Positions 6,648 through 14,497 of a stretch of DNA of 31,516 bases are shown piece by piece. Under the pieces are notes generated by a model, which was not told where the DNA came from, did no database searches, and worked only from the letters and a program-made list of their open reading frames with translations. The translations under genes were made by a program, and so were the position numbers. Every line of letters starts with the position of its first letter. The stretch's first letter is position 1. The DNA comes from an uncultured Eubacteriales bacterium (GTDB lineage: Bacteria > Bacillota > Clostridia > Peptostreptococcales > Anaerovoracaceae): NCBI GenBank assembly GCA_905206455.1, contig CAJLHL010000013.1, positions 1 to 31,516 on the forward strand, read 5' to 3'.

Positions 6648-6678
6648 GAGGGCGAAAGCACTCGTTGCTTTCGCCCTC
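6648..6678. terminator. 13-bp perfect hairpin, possible terminator
   Basis: GAGGGCGAAAGCA and its exact inverse (6666-6678) flank a CTCGT loop. On the + strand the short palindrome ACATAGTATGT and a T7 run (6688-6694) follow. No + strand gene leads into it. Confidence 0.45.
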
Positions 6679-6796
6679 ACATAGTATGTTTTTTTCTTAT
6701 ATCTGTTCGTATCGTTTTATACCACCACAGGAAATCCGGGCACCAAAGCGTCAAAAATCATCGTTCTTTAATATGCTTCAATGTGTAAAAAAGTCA

Positions 6797-6814
6797 GTGT
6801 TTACAATGGTTTTC
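6797..6814. repeat. 18-bp direct repeat, copy 2
   Basis: GTGTTTACAATGGTTTTC, one mismatch from 5908-5925. It lies about 50 bases after the stop of the iron alcohol dehydrogenase gene. Confidence 0.6.
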
Positions 6815-6862
6815 ACAGCTCAAGACTTTTCGACAGCGCAAAATCAATACTATTTTTTATTA

Positions 6863-8038
6863 TCACCGCAGACACATTTCATAAATCTTTTCCACATCAG
6901 CAGATGTAAGATTTCTCGGACCCGAAATTATACCGCCTGCACAGGCGTGTTCGGCCATCTCCTTAAAGTGCTTCTCATCAATTCCCAGATCGGAAAGACC
7001 GGATTTCAGGCCGAGCGTATTAAAACAGAAATCTTCAACCGCTTCTATCGTTTTTTTCGCTCCATCCATTACATCGAGATTCTCGGAAATGCCGAACACC
7101 TTTGTGCCGAGACGGGAAACAGCTGGCGCGGTTGTTTCATCTAAAATATATTTCAGCCAGCGAGGAGTTAATATCGCCAGGCCATGGCCATGGGTGATAT
7201 CATAGTATGCGGACAGTTCGTGTTCCATAATGTGGCAGGCACAGTCGTGAACCGTTCCCGCGTCAAGTACGGTGTTGAGCGCCATAGAAGAAGCCCACAT
7301 GAGATTAGCTCTCGCCTCGTAATTGTCAGGTTCTTTCATCGCGGCAGGCGTCCATTTCACAACAGCGCGCATAACCGCTTCCTGGAATTCCAAGATCATA
7401 TCAAAGGTTGCGTCACCTGCGAAGTAGTAATTATCTAAAACGTGATTGAAGATATCAAAAGCGCCGCAGGCTGTCTGGTAAGTCGGAAGTGAAAAACTCA
7501 GTTCCGGATTTTCAAAAGCGGCTCTGGGAATCAGCGCACTGCCGCCCAGACCGATCTTTTCGTTCGTGTCCATGTTTGAAATAACCGACCAGGCATCCAT
7601 TTCCGAGCCTGTTGCGGCATTTGTCAGAATTGCGACGACGGGCAGAGCCTCCGTTATCCATATTCCGTCTGCAACAAGAGGCCAAACATCGCCGTCCTCA
7701 GTCACAGCCGCTGCCGCGACCCCTTTTGCGCAGTCGATCGTCGATCCCCCTCCCACTGCTAAAACGACATCGATATTTTCTTTTTTGCAGATTTCTGCGC
7801 CTCTGTTTGCCGTTGTATGACGAGGGTTCGGTTCAACGCCCGAAAGTTCGAATATCTCTATCTCGTTTGCTTTCAGCAATTCGACGACCTTATCATAAAG
7901 TCCGTTCCTTTTTATAGAGCCGCCGCCGTAAACAAGTAAAACCTTTCTGCCGAATTGCAGAAGCTCTCCGGGCAAATATTCTAACTGATTTCTGCCGAAA
8001 TATACTCTGTCGGGATTGTGAAATATAAAATCATTCAT
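6863..8038 (-). CDS. Iron-containing alcohol dehydrogenase (YqhD/BDH-like)
   Basis: This 391-residue group III alcohol dehydrogenase, a cytosolic enzyme interconverting aldehydes and alcohols with NAD(P)H, has an N-terminal nucleotide domain with YGGGSIKRNG (37-46), the pattern typical of YqhD/butanol dehydrogenases, and AVGGGSTIDCAKG (94-106). Metal ligands visible are Asp195 and His199 (GAFDIFNHVLD), His273 (IMEHELSAYYD) and His283 (THGHGLAIL). Length is normal. The start has AAGGAGG about 15 bases and AGAAGGAA closer upstream. It is the last gene of the MerR-flavoprotein-dehydrogenase operon, 33 bases behind the flavoprotein. With an AdhR-like regulator, the likely job is reductive removal of toxic aldehydes; this is inference. 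Confidence 0.93.
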   Translation of the reverse strand: MNDFIFHNPDRVYFGRNQLEYLPGELLQFGRKVLLVYGGGSIKRNGLYDKVVELLKANEIEIFELSGVEPNPRHTTANRGAEICKKENIDVVLAVGGGSTIDCAKGVAAAAVTEDGDVWPLVADGIWITEALPVVAILTNAATGSEMDAWSVISNMDTNEKIGLGGSALIPRAAFENPELSFSLPTYQTACGAFDIFNHVLDNYYFAGDATFDMILEFQEAVMRAVVKWTPAAMKEPDNYEARANLMWASSMALNTVLDAGTVHDCACHIMEHELSAYYDITHGHGLAILTPRWLKYILDETTAPAVSRLGTKVFGISENLDVMDGAKKTIEAVEDFCFNTLGLKSGLSDLGIDEKHFKEMAEHACAGGIISGPRNLTSADVEKIYEMCLR

Positions 8039-8071
8039 TCTTCCTTCTTGCCTCCTTTATTTAACAGAATT

Positions 8072-8611
8072 TTACAATTTCATTCCTGTTTCATAGGCCT
8101 CTCTCAGAGCCCGATGTCCCTTGATATCGCCCGCATCACTGACTCCTCCCGCAAAGATCGTCTTTTTCAGCGCCGCTTTCTCAAAACAGTCTACCCAGCC
8201 CTGAACCGCGGTCACGGCTCCTTTTACCGTTTCATCTTCATCCTCCGCGGCCGCCGCAAGAAGATAAATATCACGGAAGCTATAATCCGATGCAAAAAGA
8301 GCATTGGCTCTGTCAAACAAAGTCTTCAGCTGGCCGCAAATGCTGTAATAATAGACGGGCGTCGCAAAAACAATCACCTCAGCACGAAACATTTTCTCGG
8401 TGATTTCCCTGCTGTCATCATTTATGATGCATTTTCCCGTTTTCAGACAAGTCAGACATCCCCTGCAGAAACTTATCGTCTTCTCTGCAAGGCTGATTTT
8501 CTCTGCACTGTGACCCGCGTCTTCTGCCCCGCGGCGCAATTCGTCGGCAAGCGCCTCTGAATTGCTGCCTCTGCGCAAACTCGATGAAAGGATCAGTACC
8601 TTTTTACTCAT
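8072..8611 (-). CDS. Flavodoxin-fold NAD(P)H oxidoreductase, FeS-flavoprotein (Isf)-like
   Basis: This 179-residue FMN-binding flavodoxin-like protein has the N-terminal phosphate loop VLILSSSLRRGSNSEAL and the FATPVYYYSICGQLKTLFDR segment of the NADPH-dependent FMN reductase/Isf family. Cys49, Cys52, Cys55 and Cys61 form a compact CX2CX2CX5C motif within the CX2CX2CX4-7C pattern that binds [4Fe-4S] in iron-sulfur flavoproteins. It probably transfers electrons in the cytosol; partner and substrate unknown. The start is 2 bases after the MerR stop, so it is translationally linked, and the dehydrogenase follows. Some relatives with this cysteine pattern are simply annotated NAD(P)H-dependent oxidoreductases and cluster occupancy is unproven. 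Confidence 0.88.
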   Translation of the reverse strand: MSKKVLILSSSLRRGSNSEALADELRRGAEDAGHSAEKISLAEKTISFCRGCLTCLKTGKCIINDDSREITEKMFRAEVIVFATPVYYYSICGQLKTLFDRANALFASDYSFRDIYLLAAAAEDEDETVKGAVTAVQGWVDCFEKAALKKTIFAGGVSDAGDIKGHRALREAYETGMKL

Positions 8612-8613
8612 AA

Positions 8614-9015
8614 TTATTCCTCCGTATCACTGTGGCAATTCCAGACCAATATTCCTGTTTCTATGGCTTCTTCGTATTTTGAAATTTTAAAATCAAGCTT
8701 AGCGAGCGTTTCTTCTATCTGCTTTTTTTGTGTCTGCAGAAGCTTCCTCTGTTCGTTCAGCAAGTCGAGCCTTGCCTGAAAAGTGGAATCTCCGCCGCTG
8801 TACAGCTTCTGATATTCGATTAGAAATTCAATCGAAAGCCCTGCCGCTCTCATGCACTTCGCGTTTTCAACCCAGGAGATATCATCCTCGCTGTAATCTC
8901 TTATTCCTCCTGCAGTTCGTGTCACCGGAGGAATCACGCCTATTTTTTCATAATACCGTAAAGTATCGGCGGGAATGGCGTATTTTTTACTGACTTCTCT
9001 AATCGTCAAACCCAT
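8614..9015 (-). CDS. MerR-family regulator (AdhR-like)
   Basis: This 133-residue MerR activator has the winged helix MGLTIREVSKKYAIPADTLRYYEKIG, the second wing motif GGIRDYSEDDI, then a coiled-coil dimerisation helix (about 80-120). Cys54, in WVENAKCMRAAGLS, aligns by eye with the redox/carbonyl-sensing Cys52 of Bacillus AdhR. The start is chosen at the ATG giving the canonical MerR N-terminus behind GAAAGGACGG; longer in-frame starts run through the promoter. It is first in an operon with the FeS-flavoprotein-like and iron alcohol dehydrogenase genes, as in the adhR-adhA locus type. It is predicted to autoactivate from the promoter 40-60 bases upstream in response to aldehydes or thiol stress. 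Confidence 0.9.
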   Translation of the reverse strand: MGLTIREVSKKYAIPADTLRYYEKIGVIPPVTRTAGGIRDYSEDDISWVENAKCMRAAGLSIEFLIEYQKLYSGGDSTFQARLDLLNEQRKLLQTQKKQIEETLAKLDFKISKYEEAIETGILVWNCHSDTEE

Positions 9016-9046
9016 ATCTTTACACCGTCCTTTCTGAGACAACACT

Positions 9047-9077
9047 ATTGTACAACTTAGAGCTGACTTCAAGTCAA
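9047..9077 (-). promoter_or_regulatory. MerR-type promoter with 19-bp spacer and dyad
   Basis: On the minus strand TTGACT (9077-9072), exactly 19 bases, then TACAAT (9052-9047). The spacer carries the dyad ACTTGAAGTCAGCTCTAAGT (9055-9074), similar to AdhR-type sites. Overlong spacers filled by a dyad are the hallmark of MerR-activated promoters. Confidence 0.85.
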
Positions 9078-9192
9078 GAGCATTTCTAAAATTGCTGAAA
9101 TAAAAATTTTCGGCTTCTACTTCTGCCAAGACTCCTCTGCCGCTGAGGGATCTTTCCATCTTCCTCCTTCACCCGGCAGAAAAAATAGCTCC

Positions 9193-9233
9193 AAAAACAC
9201 AGCAGGACGCCGTCACTGATGCCCGGCGTCCTG
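9193..9233 (-). terminator. Terminator of the efflux operon
   Basis: CAGGACGCCG (9203-9212) and CGGCGTCCTG (9224-9233) form a perfect 10-bp stem. On the minus strand CTGTGTTTTT follows (T-run at 9197-9193). It lies about 120 bases past the SLH-TolC stop. Confidence 0.6.
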
Positions 9234-9355
9234 TAACTTCCCGCTATTCTGCTGCTCGGTTTTATTTTACCCGCTGTATGTCTTTTTCTTTCTTTTGCTC
9301 TGTTGTCTTTTCATTTCAGTTTTTTCTGAGATAACCATGAATCTTTCTCAGATTA

Positions 9356-11314
9356 TCAGCTGAAAGAAATCCTCGTCGTTCCGATTCCGATTTCGTACCA
9401 GGCGTCAGAGATCGCCTGATTATAAGCGACGACGGCGCTAATACGTCCCAGCTTAGCCTGTGTTACCGACAGCTGTGCACTTTCAATGTCGGACAGAGTT
9501 CCCATACCGATTTCATAACGTGTCTTTGCCAGTTCCAAAGAATCCTCTGCTAGACGAATCATAGAATCGTAGCGGGTAATCTGACTTTCCAGAGCCGGAA
9601 TTTTCTCGTAGGCCGTCTGCAGGCTGTTTTTCTTATTGAGCTTCATCTGCTCGATACCCATCTGCGCCTGATCGTAAGCGGATTTCGCTTTTAGATATTT
9701 CGAGGAATTGCTGTTTGTGGAACTTCGCAGAGATTCGAACTGTATTTTGGTCAGTTCTGTCAGATATTCATAATATTTCAGCTCCAGGCTGTTTTTCAGC
9801 ATATATTCCTGTGCGTCATTCAGGGACGGCAGATCGTTTACGGCTTTGGTCAGTTCTGTCGTCAGATTCAATTTGCGGCCGGCATCCATACCCATGAGCA
9901 TCAGAAAATTCGACTGCGTAGACTGAAATGTATTTTGTGCCTGAGTCAGTGAATCCTGCGCCGTCAGTACATTATTCTCCTGACTTTGTACTTCCAGCTT
10001 CGAAGCGGCTCCCAGCTCATACTTTTTCTTCAGCAGATTCAGAGTATTCTCTTCAGAAATCAGCGTTTCCTCGCAGACTTTCACATTTTCCTGCGCCTGC
10101 AGGAGACCGAAATACAACTGTTCTGTCGTCTGCTCGATCTTATTCATATCCGCCTGATAATTGTTGTCGATATTTTCTTTTACAAAGTCCCTCTGAAGCT
10201 GTGTAATCTTCAGATTTGATTGGGTTACGCCGCTCTCCTGCAGCTGATACTGCTGATCCAGCGGAAGGAGATCTGCGATATCGAGAGAATCAGAGATCGT
10301 CTTTGCCGTCTCCTTATATCCCTGGGCTATCGCTTTATCCGATTCTCTGGCGAGCTGAGCGCTCTCCGCCTGCAGTCCCTCTGTCTGCATGATCTCCACG
10401 GCTTTCTCCAAGGAGAGCTCTGCGGCGTCCTGAGCGAAGACGACAGAGATCAGTTCATCCGGAAACAGATAGCCTTTTGCGGACTGTTCCTCTGCCGCAT
10501 GATATATATTGCTCACCGCTATTGCGGTATTGCCCCGGGTAGCCGCGGCCGAACCGTCATCTTCCTTTGGATCGAATTCCTTCATCCCTTTAGACATCCC
10601 CAGTTCCTGCGCCGCGGCGATATAGCTGTCAGGCCAGCTGCCCGCCAGTTCTGACGTATCTGTTCCGGCGGCGCGTACGCACATCGCTGCCAGCTCATTG
10701 TATGTGATATTTCCGGAAGGTTTGAAAATTCCGTTGCCGTAACCATTGACTATTCCGCACAGGGACGCTGCCGCTATGTAAGGCTGCGCCCAGACACAGC
10801 TGTCCAGGTCATTGTAAAGAGTCAGTGCGATCTCTGTCAGACGATCGCTGTCGTGGAGATCCTGCGAGAGCTTTTTCGCCAGAGCTTCTGCATCCGTTTG
10901 CTCTTCCGTGTCCGACAGCTTCTCCTCGGAAGATTTTTCCTGATCTTCCTGCGGTGATTTTCCTTCTTCCTCCGAAGGGAAAACCAAACCGGATAGATCC
11001 GCATCCTCCGACAGAACGATCTCGGTGTCTTCCCCCACGATCAGAGATGAAAATATTTTCGCCACCTCCGCTCTCGTAATCTGATGATCCGGGCGGAACG
11101 TTCCGTCCTCATAGCCGTTGATCACACCCTTTTCGGACAGAAGCGCCACTGCGTCTTCGCACTCTTCTCCTCTGGTATCCGAATAGGAACTCTCGGCCGC
11201 CCATGCGCCGGGAGAAAATATCAGCTGGCTCAGAAGAAAGGCTGACAGCGCCAGACTCGCCAAACGAATCCAGGCGCTCGCCTTCCTTTGACACAGCGAT
11301 CTGTATAATCCCAT
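9356..11314 (-). CDS. SLH-domain/TolC-like fusion protein (wall-anchored efflux conduit)
   Basis: This 652-residue exported protein has a signal peptide (residues 1-39; basic KASAWIR, hydrophobic core, SPGAWA|A). Three S-layer-homology units follow: about 43-92 (GVINGYEDGTFRPDHQITRAEVA, with the TRAE motif), 172-217 (GIVNGYGNGIFKP, TRAE replaced by TYNE) and 224-275. An acidic Glu/Ser-rich insert (about 95-160) separates the first two. Residues 299-645 are an outer-membrane-efflux (TolC) type helical domain with both internal repeats, marked by KYELGAASKLEVQSQ (431-445) and RYEIGMGTLSDIESAQ (599-614). Stretches that usually form the TolC beta strands (about 345-375 and 528-555) are short and polar. 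The start at 11314 gives a proper signal peptide, with AGAGGT inside the end of the pump gene, 8 bases after the pump's stop. It is last gene of the pump operon. It probably links the pump to the wall exterior. Confidence 0.88.
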   Translation of the reverse strand: MGLYRSLCQRKASAWIRLASLALSAFLLSQLIFSPGAWAAESSYSDTRGEECEDAVALLSEKGVINGYEDGTFRPDHQITRAEVAKIFSSLIVGEDTEIVLSEDADLSGLVFPSEEEGKSPQEDQEKSSEEKLSDTEEQTDAEALAKKLSQDLHDSDRLTEIALTLYNDLDSCVWAQPYIAAASLCGIVNGYGNGIFKPSGNITYNELAAMCVRAAGTDTSELAGSWPDSYIAAAQELGMSKGMKEFDPKEDDGSAAATRGNTAIAVSNIYHAAEEQSAKGYLFPDELISVVFAQDAAELSLEKAVEIMQTEGLQAESAQLARESDKAIAQGYKETAKTISDSLDIADLLPLDQQYQLQESGVTQSNLKITQLQRDFVKENIDNNYQADMNKIEQTTEQLYFGLLQAQENVKVCEETLISEENTLNLLKKKYELGAASKLEVQSQENNVLTAQDSLTQAQNTFQSTQSNFLMLMGMDAGRKLNLTTELTKAVNDLPSLNDAQEYMLKNSLELKYYEYLTELTKIQFESLRSSTNSNSSKYLKAKSAYDQAQMGIEQMKLNKKNSLQTAYEKIPALESQITRYDSMIRLAEDSLELAKTRYEIGMGTLSDIESAQLSVTQAKLGRISAVVAYNQAISDAWYEIGIGTTRISFS

Positions 11315-11322
11315 ATCGATAT

Positions 11323-14300
11323 TTACCTCTCTTTCTTTTCTTTCCTGGCATTTCGCTTCGCCAGCCACAGAGCCTCTCTGTAAAGTCTGACCTTCTTCTT
11401 TGCCAGACGTCTGCTGCCCCTCTTCGTCTCAATATCATCCACAATCGCATACAGTACAGGTATGATAAAGAGAGTGAGGAGAGTGGAAGCGATAAGACCG
11501 CCCATGACGGAAACCGCCATCGGAGCCATGAGCTCCAGTCCCTCGCCGATGCCCAGCGCCATCGGTACCATACTGATGATCGTCGTCAGCGTGGTCATCA
11601 GGATCGGCCTCATACGGGTACTTCCCGCTTCGGCGATCGCCTCATCACGTCCCATGGTTTCTCTGTTCTGGCCGATGAATTCCACCAGAAGAATCGCGTT
11701 GTTTACTACGATACCGATGAGCATGATCAGACCGATAAAGGACGGCATCGATAGTTTCATCCCCGCCAGGAACAGTGACAGAAATGCTCCCGACATGGCG
11801 AAAGGAATCGACATCATGACCATCACCGGTAAAATAAAGGACTCAAACTGAGCCGCTAAAACGATATATACCAGCAGAAGCGCTACGATGAGAGCGATGA
11901 GAAGATCTCCGAAAGCATCCATCATCTCCTGCTGCATACCGCTTTCCGCGTAGTAAGTTCCATTCGGGAAATCATAATGGTCTACCACATCATAGATTTC
12001 TTCCGAAGCGGTATTCAGATCTACTCCGTCTTTCAGGGTAACCTCTACATTCTGAATCACTTTCTGGTTCATCTTGCTGATGGTTACCGGCGAATTGTCC
12101 GACTCAAAGTCAGCGATCTGATAGACCGGTACAGACATTCCGGTAGATCCAGTCACCATGATATTTTTCAGACCTTCCACAGAATCGGAATACTGGTCCG
12201 AAAGAGACAGAACCACGTCGATGGTCTCACCGTCGACTGTCACACTGGTGGCCGTCGTTCCGGAAAGCGATCCGGACAGTGCAGAAGCCAGCTGATAGGC
12301 GGTGATACCGTAGTTTGCCGCATTGGCGCGGTTGAGAACCACCTTGATCTCCGGGGTTCCCTCCTCTACATCTGTAATCGTTTCACTGACAGCATCGCTG
12401 GCGCTCAGCTCTTCCGCCAGCCCCAGGGCTGCTTCGCTGACACTGTCCACATCTTCACCCATCACCTGCACTGTGATATCCGAACCGGACAGACTCATAC
12501 TCATGCTGGATGTCACCTGATAGGTGATCTCGGCACCGGCCAGGTCTTTGAAGTGTTCTTTTACATCCTTCATGACTTCTTCCGAGCTTCGGGAGCGTTC
12601 CTCAATTCCCTTCAGAGTGACAGAAATCGTATTGGAATCCGACGACGTCAGCGGTGAAGAGGAAGAGCCTGCGCTGAATGCGACATGCTCCACCTCGGGA
12701 AGCGTCAGACAGTATTCTTCGATCGGCGTCAAAAATGCATCTTTATCTTCCAGAGAAGTACCGTAAGGCATTTCAGCGGTGATGGTGAAGGTTCCTTCGT
12801 CTGTCTCAGGAAGCAATTCCCATCCTACGAAAGAGACGAGAGAAACCGAAGCGATAAAGACGATCAGAAGAATGGCCAGCACGCGTTTTCTGCGCTTTAA
12901 AACCCACCGGCATCCATACTTATAGCTCTCCTGAAGCGCTTCGATCATCGCTGCAAAACGGTTTACGATCTTATATTTATAGAAAAACGGTCCGATTTTT
13001 ATGTATTCCTGGGAAATCGAACTGTCCAGAAGCTTCGACGAGAGCATCGGCACGACAGTAAGAGAGACGATCAGAGAGACGATCAGAGCGCCGATAATCG
13101 TAAAACAGAAATCCTTAAAGAGCATTCCCGTCATGCCGCCGGAAACTGCGATCGGAAGATACACGACCACACTTGTGACAGTGGACGCCATGACCGCCAG
13201 TCCTACTTCCTTACTTCCCTGAACCGCAGCGTCTTTGGCTCCGAGTCCCATTCTGTTTCTGCGGAAAATATTTTCCAAAACGACGACAGAGTTATCTACC
13301 AGCATTCCCACCGCCAGCGTGAGAGCGCCCAGTGTGATGATATTCAGAGACATATCCAGAACCTTCATCACACAGAACGTCGCGAAAACGGAAGCGGGAA
13401 TCGAGATACCGATAATCATCGTAGAACGCACGTTTCTCAGAAATAAGAAAATGATGATGATCGCAAGCAGCGCGCCCTCTACCGCCGACTGGCCTACGGA
13501 ACGGATGGAATCTCTCACATAATCTGACTGATCGAAACCGACGACAAAACGAACTTCATCGCCGAATTCTTTTTCGATGGATTCCATAGCGGACTGTACA
13601 TCGTCGGACAGCTCTACGATATTTGCGCCGGAAGCCTGCGTAATCCCCAGAGCTATGGTATCGTTGCCGTCAAGCCGGCTGACAGACTGAGCGTCAGATT
13701 CGCCTTCGGCGACGGTTGCGATATCTTTCAAAGTTATGACACTGCCGTCATTCAAAGTAACCGGCATATCTGAAATCTCGGACACCGCCTCGAATTCTCC
13801 GTAAGTCCGGACGATAACCTCCTGGGAGCCGTTTTTTGCCGTTCCGCTCGGCAGGCTGACATTTTCCGCCTGCAGAAGAGAAGTGATCGTAGACATAGTC
13901 AGGCCGTACCCCGTGAGCTTATCCTGATCGAAATCGATCGTCACCTGCGACTCCGTATTTCCCGTCATAGATACGGAACCTACACCGGAGATACGCTCGA
14001 AGCGCGGTATGATATTATCTTCGAGATACTGTGCCAGCTCCGCCGTGTCCTTGTCGGAGTATGCGTAAATCTGCATCACCGGCACAGCGTCCATATTGAC
14101 TTTCATGATCGTCGGAGAGGATGCGTCGTCCGGAAAAGAATTCTGAACGAGCGACAGCTTTTCCCTCATATCGAGAGTAGCGAAATTCATGTCGATATCC
14201 ATGTCGAATTCCAGCATGACCATCGCCGCGCCTTCCGATGTCATAGAAATCATATTTTTTACACCTTCTACCGAGGCAAAAGATTCTTCCATCGGTTCGG

Positions 14301-14487
14301 TGATGAGAGAGTCGATCTCTTCCGGGCCGGCGCCCGGATAAGTGACCATCGCCAGAGCGTACGGATAATCGATATCCGGCATCAACGCCTGCGGCGTTTT
14401 GATGAGTGATACGGTACCGAGGATAAATACAGCAAAAAGAGCCATGATCATCGTCACCGGCCGTTTTACCGCTAATTTGGATAACAT
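11323..14487 (-). CDS. RND-family efflux pump (AcrB/MMPL-type permease)
   Basis: This 1054-residue inner-membrane RND transporter of the hydrophobe/amphiphile efflux type has the twofold layout: TM1 (about 10-30), a large porter loop, TM2-7, a second loop, and TM8-12 ending near residue 1030. MPDIDYPYALAMVTYPGAGPEE is the usual first-loop entry. In TM4 the relay motif reads GMLVDNSVVVLENI, so Asp398 matches AcrB Asp407 while AcrB Asp408 is Asn399. In TM10 VVNNAILLVEF has Asn where AcrB has Lys940. Both changes occur in other Gram-positive RND proteins. ATG start with TAGGAG upstream. It lies 10 bases after the adaptor stop and 8 bases before the SLH-TolC start. Substrate unknown; MarR control suggests amphiphilic toxins. 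Confidence 0.94.
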   Translation of the reverse strand: MLSKLAVKRPVTMIMALFAVFILGTVSLIKTPQALMPDIDYPYALAMVTYPGAGPEEIDSLITEPMEESFASVEGVKNMISMTSEGAAMVMLEFDMDIDMNFATLDMREKLSLVQNSFPDDASSPTIMKVNMDAVPVMQIYAYSDKDTAELAQYLEDNIIPRFERISGVGSVSMTGNTESQVTIDFDQDKLTGYGLTMSTITSLLQAENVSLPSGTAKNGSQEVIVRTYGEFEAVSEISDMPVTLNDGSVITLKDIATVAEGESDAQSVSRLDGNDTIALGITQASGANIVELSDDVQSAMESIEKEFGDEVRFVVGFDQSDYVRDSIRSVGQSAVEGALLAIIIIFLFLRNVRSTMIIGISIPASVFATFCVMKVLDMSLNIITLGALTLAVGMLVDNSVVVLENIFRRNRMGLGAKDAAVQGSKEVGLAVMASTVTSVVVYLPIAVSGGMTGMLFKDFCFTIIGALIVSLIVSLTVVPMLSSKLLDSSISQEYIKIGPFFYKYKIVNRFAAMIEALQESYKYGCRWVLKRRKRVLAILLIVFIASVSLVSFVGWELLPETDEGTFTITAEMPYGTSLEDKDAFLTPIEEYCLTLPEVEHVAFSAGSSSSPLTSSDSNTISVTLKGIEERSRSSEEVMKDVKEHFKDLAGAEITYQVTSSMSMSLSGSDITVQVMGEDVDSVSEAALGLAEELSASDAVSETITDVEEGTPEIKVVLNRANAANYGITAYQLASALSGSLSGTTATSVTVDGETIDVVLSLSDQYSDSVEGLKNIMVTGSTGMSVPVYQIADFESDNSPVTISKMNQKVIQNVEVTLKDGVDLNTASEEIYDVVDHYDFPNGTYYAESGMQQEMMDAFGDLLIALIVALLLVYIVLAAQFESFILPVMVMMSIPFAMSGAFLSLFLAGMKLSMPSFIGLIMLIGIVVNNAILLVEFIGQNRETMGRDEAIAEAGSTRMRPILMTTLTTIISMVPMALGIGEGLELMAPMAVSVMGGLIASTLLTLFIIPVLYAIVDDIETKRGSRRLAKKKVRLYREALWLAKRNARKEKKER

Positions 14488-14497
14488 AAGCCGGCTC

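Larger units (their letters stand above)
6467..6862. other. Intergenic stretch with a structured element
   Basis: It holds the promoter of the ProX-like gene, the structured element at 6555-6636, the 13-bp hairpin at 6648-6678 and the second copy of the 18-bp repeat (6797-6814). Open frames on the + strand here overlap these hairpins and lack ribosome binding sites, so none is called. Confidence 0.6.

Noticed and set aside
11315..11368. A longer N-terminus for the SLH-TolC protein
   Set aside because: It would overlap the pump gene by 46 bases and bury the signal peptide; the ATG at 11314 has a ribosome binding site and a proper signal sequence.
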